A stretch of DNA of 64,000 nucleotides from Cryptomeria japonica. Taxonomy: Eukaryota; Streptophyta; Pinopsida; Cupressales; Cupressaceae. The stretch covers positions 102,221,897 through 102,285,896 of the forward strand of contig NC_081407.1 in NCBI RefSeq assembly GCF_030272615.1. The letters are read 5' to 3'. The notes beneath the pieces were generated by a model. The model made no database searches. It saw nothing but the letters and a program-made list of their open reading frames with translations, and had not been told where the DNA came from. Of this stretch, positions 1 through 12,876 are shown piece after piece. The translations under genes were made by a program, and so were the position numbers. Numbering within the stretch: position 1 is the first letter of the stretch; every line of letters begins with the position of its first letter.

Positions 1-1255
1 ATTAAAAACATCGTAACTTCCTCAATTCTTATCCAAATCACAAACCATAAAATGATCTGGAAAGGTGAGAATGAGATATAATAAACCCACAAATCATTTG
101 ATTTAATTATACATGTAAAGAATCATGTGACCAAATGATTAGGATGGTTTTAGAGGAAAACTTTGAAATTTCTCCACGACAAATCTACAACTTCACAAAA
201 CCTTCAAAAAAATATTAGATCCAAGCATGTCCATGTCAAGTTCACCAAAAATTGTGAGGTAAAAAATCAAAATAAGGCATCAAAAGCATTAACATTAAGC
301 AACCACAAACCTAATTGCAAATGAAATAAACTCCTATCACACTCAATGAAAGAATTGAAGATAAGATGTAAGCAAGAAATGCAGACCAAACAAAATCTCC
401 TTCAATTGACCTCCATTGTTTCTCTTTCTCCTTCAAATATGTTGTAGATCTTACCTACAAAGCACAATTGTAAGTGAAAGAAAGATTTGCAAGTGAAATT
501 GACAATGTAAGGATACTCGAAAAATGTGGTTGTTGAAAATGAGCAATTAGAGCTCAATTTATAGAAAAGAGGATTTTGAATCAACAAACAAGATTAATCT
601 GGAGACAGAAAGAATTAGTGACTAGGATCAATCAAATAGTAGAGTTTCTATCAGTAGACAAAGAAAAAGTGGAATAAATGTTGAAAGAAATCCAGAATCA
701 AATCGAGGAAGATAATATGGGGATTTAATAAATAAATGAATTGATTATCTTCATATTTTTCCAAATTGGCAGGTTGAAAGGATAAATATGGAGATAAAAA
801 TTAGAAAGTAGAATATAAAATTGAAAATAAAAATTAGAAAGTGGAAGAGCAAAGTGGGGTCATAAATAAATAAATAAATTTTTTGTATTTCACCCACACA
901 TGACAATTAAACAAATTAAAAATTTACTTAATTTGAATAATTTGGAGAAGGGGATTAAATAATAAAAATAATTATTTAATCATAGAAGACTAATTAACTT
1001 AGAATAAAGGGATTAAATAATTAAATGAATAATTTAATAAAAAAGGAATAGTTAGGATTAGTTGATTAAGATCAAGATCAATTGATTGGAAAGAGAAAAT
1101 GATGAATATTAATTAAATAATGAAGATTATTTAATTAATAGTTTAGAAGAACAATAATTAAATAATTAAAATTATTTAATTATAAAAAATTAGAAGAAGA
1201 AAAATATTACTAATTAAATAATTAAAATTATCTAATTAAGTTAAACGAAAAAGGT
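1..1255 (-). repeat. LTR-like AT-rich sequence, partial at window edge
   Basis: No protein is recognisable. On the minus strand a TATAAATT box lies at 556-563. Upstream of it in that orientation (about 840-1,250) are dense runs of TTAATTAAATA-type sequence. The well-bounded LTR at 53,039-54,393 has the same layout, AT-rich TTAAT runs followed by a TATA box, so this may be a related minus-strand LTR cut by the window edge. No ends, target duplication or primer site are visible. It could also be simple AT-rich spacer. Confidence 0.3.
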
Positions 1256-1499
1256 TAGTGAAAAGTGTCATCGAAGACTTGGGACAATTTTTCAGTGTCT
1301 ACAGATCCAAAGGCAACAATTTATTTAGCTATTCATGGATCAAGACTCAAAACCACTCTTCCAAAACTATCAGAGTGGTTTGTATGCAAAAATTAGGCCC
1401 CATTCCAATTAGTAGTAAGCAATGCTTCAAGATGAGTTTGGATAACTTTATTTTCTTGAAGCATTAAGACATCTATTAGGCTTTTTGTGATAGATTGTT
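1256..1499. other. unassigned spacer
   Basis: A 69-codon plus-strand open frame at 1,258-1,467 has no recognisable domain, and its composition matches its surroundings. I see nothing else. Confidence 0.3.
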
Positions 1500-2074
1500 T
1501 GACCTAATATTTATAGGATTGGTTGGACAGTTGTCTCACATTCCAAGATTGAATGTGGTAGTTCATCGAGGTTTAGGAATTTCCTCATTAGTGAGGAGAG
1601 TATTAAGCCTATTTGATAACAATAAAGCAAGTCTTTTTTTGTTTTTATCTTATGCATGATATTGAATAAATTAATCTCATATCCTTTGGTCTCCTTGGTA
1701 TCTCGGCATGTTCCTCCACATTTTGTATCTCGCTGCTGATAACAGTTGATGGGCCCCTAGATCTTCTTGTTGAAATTTTTTTGATTCAGCCCTTCATTTT
1801 GTAACCAACTGAGTGTTTAATCAGTTGAGATATATTTCCTACGGGATCTCTGTACATAGGGCAACTATATGGGTATGGGGGAGATTTTGGGTCATCAGGA
1901 TCCAGCTATTTTGTATAGGGTAGTTTAGTTTCTTTTCTTAAGGTGACAGCCGGAAGTTTTCTTGCAGGTTCTTTCCTGTCGGTATGCCTTTTTTAAACCC
2001 GTTGTAAAAACTATTTAAAAATAAAAATAATAAAGTTTAGTGGCTATGCCACTTTTATTGAAAAAAAAAAAAAA
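1500..2074 (+). mobile_element. LINE 3' end (5'-truncated) with poly(A)
   Basis: Moderately GC-rich sequence ends in a short palindromic motif (gtggctatgccac at about 2,039-2,052), a few T-rich bases and 14 A residues at 2,061-2,074. This is the usual look of a plant non-LTR retrotransposon 3' terminus on the plus strand. No reverse transcriptase remains, so the insertion would be strongly 5'-truncated. The left edge is uncertain. A TCTATTA heptamer follows the A tail and occurs again near 1,471, a weak candidate target duplication. A processed transcript 3' end is the alternative. Confidence 0.45.
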
Positions 2075-2684
2075 TCTATTATATTACCATGATTTCCCAT
2101 ATCTTTAAATATGGAAAATAATTTATAACAAATGTAATTGTTGTTCACTTGAACTAATTGTTTGGACATAGAACTTTGTAGTATTTCATACATGTATAAA
2201 CTATTGAGATACTTCATGAGATTATTTAGTAATTCAATATCATATTTTTGTTGCATATAAGTTATTTTTAAGCATTAGTTGATTATATTCTCTAGTGAAC
2301 ATTATACATATTTTATTTTATTTTATGTTTTGGTTAGAGGTGACTTTTTTTCTGGTTTAGTCTAGTTAGATGTATTGTTTTTTTGAACCATCTATTAGAT
2401 TTTCCTAGCCATGTGAAATTAATAAAAAAAAACTATGGACATTTATATGTTTATACTTTTGCATTCATTTGAAATGGATGATTTTTTTATATACTTGTAT
2501 TTCTTAGTTACATAATATTTGAATTAGTTGTCATTTAGAAATTGTAGACAATTGTTTCCAAATTTTTAATGAGAAACAAGTCAATTTTGTAATTATATAT
2601 TGATTAAACATCTCAATTGCTGCAAAATTAACATTAGGCAGCTTGTTACACCTAGATATTTAAAAATCAAAGAACTTTTTTTTA
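2075..2684. other. AT-rich spacer, nothing recognised
   Basis: Both strands carry only short open frames, without domains. A 70-codon minus frame at 2,044-2,256 has no family resemblance. Confidence 0.3.
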
Positions 2685-4760
2685 CAAAAAAGTGATTAAA
2701 CTTTTTATATTTTTTCTAAATTAAACAAATAGAAAAAATATTTTATATAATTAATATTTTCTCTAGAAAGAAATTATATATAAACCTCAAACAATGAGAT
2801 ATGATTCTTAAGATGATTTCTAAAAACTAATAAATACAAAGCATTTGGTTGACAAATTTATAAATATTTGTGCTTTTGTATATATCTGTTTATGATTTTT
2901 TTCAAAGTCACTTTGTGTAATATATAATTTTTAGATTTTGGACCATCCAATATCATTTTGAGATGTCTCTACTAATATTAAATTAAAATTATATGATTTG
3001 ACACAATTTATTTTAAGAAAATATTAAAGATATAATAGATAATATGAAATAAAAAATTATAATTCTTTTATTTCATCAATGAAAAAACAATTCAAAATAA
3101 TGAGTTTTTTTGTATACAAATGAAAATTTTATATACAAAGATAAAAAAAAATTGGTGCGAATGAAATTGTCTATTCCCAACCATGCCTCACAAAAGTGAT
3201 CAATATAATTGTCAAACACTTACCATGATGACACATTTTAGCGGCAGTCCATTATGCAATTCCACAGACCCATGTAATTTTGTGGTAGTCTTTAGAGGGT
3301 ACAAAACTTGTGAGAGTAATAATGTTCAAAGTCTATATAATTTTGTGTGGTAAGTTTCAGAGCTACAAAATTTGTCAAAGCAATAATGTTCAAAGTCTAT
3401 ATAATTTTGTATGGTAGTCTTCAAAGCGTACAAAACTTGTGGTAACAATAATGTTCAAAGTCTATATAATTTTGTGTGGTAGTCTTCAGAACATACAAAA
3501 TTTGTGGAAGTAATAATGTTCAAAGTCTATATAATTTTGTGTGGTAGTCTTCAAACTGTACAAATTTGCAAAAGCAATAATGTTCAAAGTCTATATAATT
3601 TTGTGTGGTAGTCTTTAGAGAGTACAAAACTTGCCGAAACAATAATGTTCAAAGTCTATATAATTTTGTGTGGTAGTCTTCAGAAAGTACAAAACTTGCA
3701 AAAGCAATAATGTTCAAAATCTATATGATTTTATGTGGTAGTCTTCAGAATATACAAAACTTGCTGAAACAATAGTGTTCAAAGTCTATATAATTTTGTG
3801 TGGTAGTCTTCCGTGCAATCGTGTTCAAAGTGTTTTCCACTGCGGAAAATTGGTAGAAGTAATTGAATGATCATTTTCCGACATTGAAAGGTGTTGAATG
3901 TATACATTGAAAGGTGTTGAATGTATAATTGATTTCACACGGTGCTCAGAAATTTTCCACATTTGAATAGACTGAAAACATTATTTTCCACATTTGAATA
4001 GAAATTGAAAGGTGTTGAATGTATAATTGTATAATTGATTTCACACGGTGCTTTGGTTTTGGCTTGGACATTATTATTTTCCTTAACGTGTCGTGCACAC
4101 ACTGTAATTATATTTGACAATTATTTTTTTCTACAACGTGTCGTGCACGCACTGTAATGTATTAATTAAATTATATTTGACAATTATACCATGGTTCTGG
4201 AGTTAAAATTGTTTCAGCGATTCAAATAGAAATATGCATGCATTCTAGATAAGAAATGTGATAGCTATTAAATATGATGTTTATTTAGTTTGAATGAGAA
4301 ACAAAGTTATTTTATTTTTACTCTTTATTTTGAGACAAAGTGGTTACATTAATAATTGAAAGTGATATAAACCCTCTTTGCTGATAATATAACATACATT
4401 TAGAAATATTTTTATGTTATTAATTAAAAAAATTATATTCACATAAATAAGTCATTATTTGTCTAAATGATTCTTTTGGACACATTTTGTATTTCAATTT
4501 TCGTTGCATGGTATGAATGACTTGTAACAAACTTGTCCAGTACTACATACAATATCTTGAATATCTCTATAAATTTTTATGTCCAATCACATAGTTCTAA
4601 TTTAAATTTAGTAAAAGCATCTAAATATTTAAAAATTACAAATATTTACAATCCTATCAATCAAATTGTTCAAATTTAATACTTTTTAGAAGTCATCTTA
4701 TGAATCTATACCAATTCCTTTATTGCAAACACCACACATTAAATAAGATTTATTTAATCT
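2685..4760. mobile_element. long inverted-repeat element, copy A (no coding capacity)
   Basis: The left part (about 2,790-3,060) and the reverse complement of the right part (about 4,540-4,715) share a run of blocks in the same order. These are a 'agatgatttctaaaaa' block, 'taaatatttgt', and an 'attatatgatttgaca' block. The ends are therefore diverged inverted repeats of roughly 200-250 bp. Outer homology to copy D (52,187-54,960) extends to about 2,690. The interior holds a 65-bp minisatellite and no transposase. Related pieces occur at 23,853-24,500, 25,255-25,324 with 30,340-30,508, and 52,187-54,960. A non-autonomous DNA transposon or foldback element is the best guess. The exact ends and target duplication could not be fixed by eye. 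Confidence 0.55.
3271..3836 (+). repeat. 65-bp minisatellite, about 8.5 units
   Basis: The motif atgttcaaag recurs at 3,322, 3,386, 3,451, 3,516, 3,580, 3,645 and 3,710, with a variant at 3,775. The spacing is a constant 64-65 bp. Each unit also has 'gtctatataattttgtg' and 'ggtagtcttcag'. Units differ by a few substitutions. The array sits inside inverted-repeat element A; copy D has only about one degraded unit near 52,680-52,730. Confidence 0.9.
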
Positions 4761-5159
4761 TAAACTCATTTTTTATAAGATATTTGAGGGATTTCTAACC
4801 CCTTTAGTAAAGTTACACACCCTAAAATCTGACACAATATTTGGACTAAATAATCACCAAAAGTGTGGAGAATATAAATAATTGAGAATAAAAAATAACA
4901 TCATATCAGTTGGTGATAATTTTTTTAACAACTTGAATAATGAAACAATTAGAATGAGAAAGAAAAGAAAGGAAGCACTATTAAATATGTGTCATTAAAT
5001 ATGTAAGATATATCTCCTAAAATTAAACACCCCTTTAAAGAAGTACAATCCCTATATTAGGAATCATCATTTGTGCCATCTAAATCAAGACCTATTTTAA
5101 CATTAAATATATTTGAACAATTAAGAAAAACAATTAATTGATGGTTGTATTGGTTCTTT
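4761..5159. other. AT-rich spacer, nothing recognised
   Basis: No coding potential or clear repeat structure is visible. Confidence 0.3.
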
Positions 5160-5345
5160 ATTTTTTGGTCTTTCTATTTCTGCTAGTTTTCTAGTTGCTC
5201 TATCAGTTCTCAATTTTCCCTACTGGGTTTTTGTTATGTATTAGTAGGGTTTTTTTGGCTAGTTGTGCATCCCTCATGTGCCTTAGGTGTCACTCTATGA
5301 ATATGTAATGGTACGGGCCTATCCCGCTTTTATTAATCAAAACAA
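5160..5345 (+). mobile_element. probable LINE 3' end fragment
   Basis: The segment ends with a short inverted motif (cgggcctatcccg) followed by 'cttttattaatcaaaaca'. This matches the layout of the LINE-like end at 1,500-2,074: a small palindrome, then TTTTATT, then an A-rich tail. No coding sequence remains. The call rests only on this terminal layout. Confidence 0.35.
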
Positions 5346-8300
5346 TTAAGTGAAACAATAGACTCGTAACAACAATGTATGTAAGACTACATGATATAGC
5401 ATAAGAAAATAATTTCATTGATATAGAACGGCATAAGGATAAAGGTAGAAATTAAGTAAACTAGAATATATAAGAAGATAGAATAGGTACCAAATCAATC
5501 AACTCAATTCATCACAAGCTAACCAATACAAGTATATTTAACAAGGGTCTACAAGTAAACATTTTAGTGTTTAAGAAAGATATCATATCTATATAACTAA
5601 TCTCTTTAGCCTTCTATCATAAACATAAGGAGTGAGAATCATTATGGTAGAGGAAAGGAATCACAAGGGATTGGATAAATATATTTGACTTTCTAGGCAC
5701 ATTTTAAAATGACACATTATATTCGTATAGAAAAAAAAAGTCTTTGGAACAACAAGATAAAGAATGGTTAGAAAATCAAAGAGGAGTTTTTGTCAAAATT
5801 TTAGTCCCAGTAGAATGAGAGACATGATACAATAAAAAAAAGAATCCATTAAGGATTATGAGCATAGATTCAAATAGGTTTCAAAAAATAGAAGATCGAT
5901 ATATAGTGAAGTAAGAATTGATTAGTGTATATCTATATTACAACTAGAAATGAGGACATCAATAGAGAAGGGAAATTATTTAGCACTTACTAAAATGAAG
6001 TAACATTAGCTTTCCACATTTATACCTGAAATAGAGAATAAAACATAAAGCCATTAAGAACAAAGGAAGAAATAAATTAAAATTATAGTTCTACAACAAT
6101 TAAAGATCAAACAAGAGATCTTAGCTAAAGGAGAAACTAGTCACCAATGATCAAATAAGGCAGCTTAGCTAAAGGAGAAACTAGTCACCAATAAAATTGA
6201 AAAAACATATTGTGTACCTATTATTATAGATAAATCTAAACTAGAAATGAATGTCTAGTTCTAGAGGGAGAAAAAAGAGATGCCACACTTATAGTTACCT
6301 TAGAAAACTCCAAAAAAAAAAGATACATAATCCATCATGGAATATGTAGACAATGGGATGATCATAAAGGCCATTACAAAGCTTGTAATGTTTGTCCAAT
6401 GTTACTACATTCACCAATTTCACATTACAATTATACAACAAATATTGTAAGAGAAATCCTAGTTGAGAAGAGTCGCCTAAATATCTACAAGTGTTCATGG
6501 AGAAATTCATGTACATGTGCCATATAAAATATTTGTATCTATCCTTGAATTATATAGAATGCCACTCAAAATTATTTAGGCTAGCAAAGATTATGTATGA
6601 AAACCTAATCCATTATACTGTAGCAATGATAGATATGTAGTTAAGGACGAATCCCACCCAAAATGGATAACTCATATTGAAAGATGGGTTTAACATTAAT
6701 TTATTAAAGTTTAGACCTTCAACATTTAAGGTAATAGCTAGGACAAGAAATAGAGAATTTAAGTTTGGGCCACTCACATTAACTTTTTAAAACTACACTT
6801 TTTGGTTCCAAGTGCCAATCAAGAACAAAAAATGGATTAGGATTTAGTAATGAAAGTGTGATTGAAACTAGAACCATGAGGTTCCAATTTCCTTTGAGGG
6901 TTTATGAGAGTTATGAAAGGTCAAATGTTGGGAGTGGGTAAGGACTTTGAGCTAGAACCTTGATTTTTCAAGTTTCAATTTTTACCCAAGGAAGGAAAAT
7001 GTAGTGGAAAGTGAGAGTGAGTCAAGTGTAAGAGAGGGTAAGGTTTGAAATTGAAACCTTGAGGTTCCAATTTCCAAGCAAGATCCAACACTCGGTAGAG
7101 ACCAAAGGAATACAAGGTAGAGTGAATAGAAATGTGGACTCAAAACCAATGATTCTAGGTTCTTATTGATTATCAAGGTTTCACAAGTACTAGTAGGAGA
7201 AAGAACCCATAAGGCCCAAGGAAAACATCTCCTCCTCCTATTAAACCATGAAGGAGGGTCAATAAAAATAGCACTGAGCCAAATAGAAGTCCACTAGAGG
7301 CGTTTCCAAAAGAAGTAATTGTGGATAACCTTTGGGAGCTAAAGGGTTGAGCATTCAACTCCAACAAGTTTTGCATTAATCTCTCTTTTCTCAATCATCA
7401 AAGAACATAAGATTCAATATTTATCTCGGTACTTATTTTATAGGTCAAAACCTTCTTCTAAAACTCTAATATCTTGTTGCTAGTCACCCTTATTATTTTG
7501 AAAATACCACTATTCTATTACCATATTAAATAATTCAATTTTTAAAAGTTGCATTATTCTTTATATTCATGTTAATATTATCACTTTAACTTACACACAG
7601 TTGCACATCTTCACCTATTAATTGATAGATATTCATTTTTTATCAATATTTGAAACCCTTTTGACATGTTTAGTGGTACCAACTACCTCTTTGATAAGAT
7701 GATCCTAGATAATGTGGTTATGGTGGTTATCAAGATTAATAAAAATTTGTGTGCACTCTTAAGAAACCTTAACCTATTGGCATTAAGGCTCCCAAATTCC
7801 ATATAGAGCATTAGAAGAGCAATTTGAGCTCTTTTATATTGGACCACTTGATCTCACGAGTTCACCTAGATTAAATTTTATAATGATCTTTAATAGTAAT
7901 ATATAATTAAATTCCTAATTTATTATTTTAAACATCTAAACTGTCAAGTTTTAGCATATTTTTTTAATGATCAGTCAGTTGTTATTTTCAACTCTTGTAA
8001 TTATAATTTTTTGTTAGGCTAGTTTTGAGATAGTCCATGGAAACATTAATATGTACTCTATATGAATGCACAGTTACACCTTCAGAATGAACCTAATCAA
8101 TGTTCTCAAGTTGGAATTTTTTAGTAATATGTGTGGTATTTTCAAAAAATAAATAATTTTATGTTGGGAGATTATCCACCCTAATTATATGATGATGATG
8201 AGAATAATTTTTTATATTTTTGAAATTAATTTAGTTCTGAGAAATTCATTAATAATATGAAATAGAATTAATGATAGATGTTGACATTCTGTAAGGTGGT

Positions 8301-8429
8301 GAGATTAGATTTTCACCAATTAGGATAGTAAAACCACCAATTTCACAAGATCAACCTTACATTTTATAGGGGGATTAAACCCAATAGATCTAGCCACAAT
8401 TCAATTAGAGAAGAGGGTTGAGACACTGA
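5346..8429. other. unassigned AT-rich region
   Basis: About 3 kb without a convincing gene. The longest frames (73 codons at 6,295-6,516 and 7,173-7,394, minus) carry no domain. A 44-bp tandem duplication lies at 6,121-6,208. Some stretches near 5,740-5,900 faintly recall retroelement gag when translated, but stops are too dense to support a call. Confidence 0.3.
6121..6208. repeat. 44-bp imperfect tandem duplication
   Basis: The sequence starting ttagctaaaggagaaactag occurs at 6,121 and again at 6,165, continuing identically through tcaccaat. The second halves of the two units differ. Confidence 0.75.
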
Positions 8430-8800
8430 TTATATTTACTTGGTTTTTGTTTCCTCTTTTAGAGAGTTGAAGTTGTATTTTAATCAAAAAGTTAGATCTA
8501 GGGAAAATAATGAGGAATTGAAGCAAAACAACAATGATAGAGTGTTCTGGAGAAATTTCAAAAAGAGATCTAAGAAGGGAAAGTTAATTGAAACCTATGG
8601 CTGGAAATTTGGGCCAAATTGTTGGGACTAGGATTGTAGTGCGGCCTGCTCTTGCAACTTTTGAGAAGAAAAGAGAGATGTTTTCTAGATTAGGGAGACA
8701 CATAGAATCTACTATCAAAAGATTGGGAAAACATTTTAGGACTGGCAGTGAGAGCTACCCGCTCCTCCTGTTTTTGCAAATGTAAAGCTAGACTTGTTTG
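8430..8800. other. small overlapping frames, no recognised product
   Basis: Plus-strand frames of 63 and 65 codons (8,440-8,631 and 8,588-8,785) overlap in different phases. They are Lys/Arg-rich and show no domain. They sit next to LTR-like sequence and are probably remnants of an untranslated or degraded retroelement part. Confidence 0.2.
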
Positions 8801-9475
8801 TTGTTGTTTATTTTATTAGAATCTTTGATCACAACACCTAAATCAATTTCCTACACACAGAAAGAGAGAAAATGGTTGTAGATAGGAGTTTTCCTTGATG
8901 AGTTTACTTGAATTGTCATGCCATGGTTTTAGGATGTGATGTAGAATGTCTTCATGGAAGGTTGATCATGGATGCCATCTTGAATCCTTGAAGTTGACTT
9001 GATCTCTCCTTAAATTCTTGATGAATTCTTGATTGCTTGCTCACTTGAATTGAATTTGTAATTGAGAAAGATCCTTCTTGTTCTTTCTTTCTTCTCCAGT
9101 TTTCAAATGAGAGGGGTAGGCATCTTTTTATACTTAATCATCCAAAAATTATTTGAATTTCTAGAGGAGGCCCACATAGGACCTGAATTCCCACCCAATT
9201 TAAGTGATTGTTGTTGGGACCAAATTTTGGTCATAATTAGGAGGACTGGGGTGGTGGGGTTCCTAGTTCCTAAACTAGGCCTATGACAACCCCAACACCC
9301 TAGTCCTTTTAGTCAAGACTCATATTTGTATAGGGGTTAGAAAGGGAGTTGAAAATGCAAATTTTGGGATCGTGTGAGAAAAATCAAAGCAGAAATTAGG
9401 CACTAAAATATAAAAAGCCAAGGTGTGGTCTAGCTAAGGATGAAATTACATGGGGATATGATTCATGACGCTACA
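8801..9475 (-). repeat. minus-strand LTR-like segment
   Basis: Read on the minus strand, this begins TGTAGCGTCATGAAT at 9,475. A TATAAAAAG box lies near 9,127-9,135, inside sequence resembling pieces at 48,790-48,905 and 50,161-50,500, which carry the same TATA-plus-'ggcctac' arrangement. A Ty3/gypsy protease relic on the same strand lies just to the right (9,845-10,555), so this may be the 3' LTR of that decayed element. The left boundary and a partner LTR were not found. The stretch 9,476-9,844 contains nothing I recognise. Confidence 0.4.
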
Positions 9476-9844
9476 TTTAGCTCCTACTTTAGTGGGATAA
9501 TGAGGCTACACCTAAACTCATGGTAAAGTACAAAGTCACATTGAAAATTTCACCAAGATATGAAGGAGATAAGAAAGACCAAGCCCCTAAGGACTTTAGG
9601 ATCTTACTACTCTAATATCGATATAAAAGGAACAATGCGTGAAGGGGAAAGAGCATGACTATATTGTCCTAGTAAGATTTGTGTTGAGTATGAGACATGA
9701 AAAGTAAAAAAATTAAATATCAATTACAAAGAAAAAGAATTAGTTTGTAAAGCAACTTGAATATTGAATTGAAAACACATCTTGATAATTTTTAAGATAA
9801 GGTTATCTACCTTCGATTGATTCCTCTAGTCTTCTACTCTCCCT

Positions 9845-10555
9845 AGAACCTTATCCATGATGATAATTGGCTTCATAAAACATCATATCATCATGGAATT
9901 CGATCTCTTTGAATTTGTTAATTTCTTCCATTTTAACTACAAATATTTGGCAATCTTTCTTTTTGGTCCTCTTTAAGTTGATAGCGGAGAGTTGCCACAA
10001 TTTGACCTCATATTGGGTGCCTTGCAAGAGCACCTTGTTTTTAAGGTCATCCAAGAATACTATTGTTTTACCATAGAAATTAACCCAATATTTGTGGTTT
10101 CCCAACCAATTCATACCTAAGATGATATCATAAGTGTCTGATGGTGCTATGTATAAGTCAACTTCTATGGTTAAGCCAAGAAGTTAAACCATAGCCTCAA
10201 ACAAACTTTTCTCTACCCAAGCTCTTGACTGGTTGGCATATTCTACAGTCCAAGACATAGCCATGAAACTAGCTCTTTTAAGAAATTTACTCAGTATCCT
10301 AGGAGAAATAAAAAAAAATTGTAACTCATGTATCTATAAGTACTATAATGGGGTTCTGATAGAGCATACTTGGAGTCTCAACTAGAGTGAACTAATATTT
10401 AGCTTGCCAGTTCTCCATGCTACATGTATCCTCTGTTTAAGTCTTTCCTACTATGGTGGCATAGGATTTATCTATGGCTTCCCTCCTTGTGTTTTTGTTG
10501 TCCATTGATCAGTGTAATGTTCTCCTCCACATGTGTAACACCCCTCAGGGGGTCC
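9845..10555 (-). pseudogene. Ty3/gypsy gag C-terminus and protease relic
   Basis: This is a decayed fragment of a retrotransposon polyprotein. In the frame of the 87-codon ORF at 9,851-10,114, the translation 'GMNWLGNH', 'FLDDLKNKV' and 'QIFVVKMEE' lines up block by block with residues 529-590 of the intact-looking gypsy protein at 16,163-20,101 ('GMSWLADH', 'CLDDGGKRV', 'QIFMVEIDE'). Upstream (about 10,115-10,290) come 'FISPRILSKFL' and 'SWTVEYANQSR', matching the region just after the protease active site. At about 10,500-10,540 a CCHC-like 'CYTCGGEHYTDQW' appears. Frameshifts and stops break it up. Reverse transcriptase and integrase are missing. It is clearly older than the 12-kb element but of a related lineage. 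Confidence 0.7.
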
Positions 10556-10689
10556 TCTTTTATTCACCTCACTGTCCTTTCTATAATTGTTTAACCCTTT
10601 CCAATCTCCTCTAGATTCAAAATAATTAAGGTCTTAGATATCATTAGAATGTTTCACTCCCTTTTCAAAAAATATAAAGAACTTGATTA

Positions 10690-11815
10690 GGGAAGGAAAT
10701 AGCCAAAGGTTGACCATGGTATCACATAAACCTATTCTACCATATAAAAGAATTAGAAAAGTTGAAACCATGTTGTAGAGAGTTATTTCTCCAATTTAAA
10801 CAATTATAGGCTAGTTTCTAAGCTTTCAAAATGGATTGCAAAAGAAGTGACCCTTTAATATAGAAGAATAGGGCAATAAATTTTTTGTCTAGCCAACCCA
10901 CATTTTGCCACTTATTATTCTTGCCAATCAGAGATATTCTATAACATACCAAGGATTTTCATTGTTCATTACTTGAAACAACCTGTATAATCCATTTTGT
11001 AGATAAAAAATTACCTTGAGTCCTAAGATCCATAATACCCTTTATCCTCCTTTGGGTTTTGGTTGAATACAATAAATCCAAGATGAAGCTTTGAAACCTT
11101 TTTTTTCCATCCCAAGTCATGCATAGAAATTGATGAATAAACTTATTAAGATCTTCAAAACCTTTATTAGAGGGCATCCATCAAGAAGAGTAATAAACAT
11201 GATAGGCCAAAAAGATATGATTTATCACTTGAATTTTGTTAGCTTATGGAAGATATCTATTGTCATAATTGAAAATTTTGTTCTTCAACTTTATGAGAAA
11301 CCAGTTACATATCTCATGCAGAGAAACCCCTAGCCCAAATGGGATTCTCAAGTATCTAGTAATTTGCCCATGCTTAATTCATTTCTATTGTTTAGGAATT
11401 CATGGTGGCACTAGATGAAGCCAAATCATTAGAAAATCTATTTTATGATGGGGTAACTTAGAACCCATGACAAAATAGTACAAATCCAAGACCTCCAAAA
11501 CATGTTCAATTTCATATTCAAAATTCTAGATAAATAACAAATTATAATTAACAAAGTATGAATTTATAATAGGTAAATTATTAGGAATATAAATATCCTT
11601 AATTGAGCCCATTTTATTATATTCCAAGAGATGCCCAAGAGAATAAACAATTAAAACATAGTGAAATGGAGATAAAGGGCAACCCTGCCTAATTGATAGT
11701 TGTATAGGGGATCAAGTTGTCAATGAATTATTGATCATTGATTGAGTATTGAAATCATTAGAAAGCATTTACACATCTGTATATTTTTGGGTAAAAAACA
11801 AACCAATACAACAAT
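10690..11815 (-). pseudogene. LINE reverse transcriptase relic
   Basis: This is the C-terminal half of a non-LTR retrotransposon ORF2, read on the minus strand from 11,815 down. Visible blocks are 'IRQGCPLSPF' (the fingers/palm RQGxPLSP motif) near 11,675-11,705, a degraded active-site region 'INSYFVNYNLLF' where FADD is expected, and 'ITRYLRIPFGLGVS'. Then come 'YHVYYSS' and, at 10,959-11,177, a 72-codon frame ending in 'NFLSTKWIIQ'. These blocks match the LINE at 33,821-36,309 and, more closely, the relic at 55,090-56,020. Stops and shifts are frequent, so it is long dead. Its 5' side is cut off near the insertion point of the gypsy element. Confidence 0.7.
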
Positions 11816-11820
11816 TTTAT
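11816..11820. repeat. target-site duplication of the gypsy element (left)
   Basis: TTTAT immediately precedes the left LTR and is repeated immediately after the right LTR at 23,848-23,852. Confidence 0.9.
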
Positions 11821-12876
11821 TGTAATAACCCACCAAAAATTGATTTCCACAAAATTGAGTATTATTATTATTTTTTTTTTCATTATGTTTTATTCAATTG
11901 CATACTCTGGGCATCCATCCACTTAGGATTAGGCATTCATCCATTCGGGATGAGATTCTAACCATACGGGTTAGGCAATTGTCCATACGGGATGTAATAT
12001 TCCATCTATCCAATACGGGATAGGCATCTACCCATACAACGTAGGCATCCATCCAAACAGGATAGGAGATGCTCTGGCCAGAGACTTAGACTCATCGGGA
12101 CCATTCGGGTCCTGAGTCACTCACTAAGTACTACACTCTTCTAACAAGAATGCACCGAGGTCGCCGTCCTTAGGAGTAATTAAAAATAATACAAGCTTGA
12201 ATTCCGCCTCGGAATTTGGCTTAAAGCCTCGGGAAGTCAAGCGAATCCATACGGGATTCCTTCCGAGTATGCATTGAATTAAATTGATTATCTTATCTTT
12301 CATTTAGGATTCTTACTCAACCAAGCCTAGACCCCACCCATGAATGCCTGAGTACGAGGGACAACTCTGTCCCAAGACTGCCTACATACCCGCTTCGGCA
12401 CGGGATCAAGGCGTAAAGTATGTAGTTCTATTTTCTAATCTATGGTTTGATGTAAATAGATTTGTGGGTACGCAACCCTTTCTAGGGTCAGTTTCTCTAC
12501 GGTTGCTACCCACGATGGTAGCGCTTAAGCGAAGGCTCAAAATGGCCTATTGCTTGTGGCCTAAACAAAATAACTAGACCCTAATACTTATCATGAGCGT
12601 CACCCAATTGCAATTCACCAATATCCCTTCGAGATGAATTAAATAAATAAAGAAAGTAAATTTCATGAGGGTATTTAACTTGACCATCCTTAAAAAGGGG
12701 TTTACTATGGTGTATCTCAACGGATGTGAAAATCATTTAAAAGTTATCTTATTAAATTATCGATCCAAGAGGGATTACCTGCCCCTTGGATTTTAATCTT
12801 CCAAATGTCCCTTATTACTCCCCGACGATTTATAGGGACGATGCCACAGACGTCGTTAATGCAGCTTTATTAGGCA

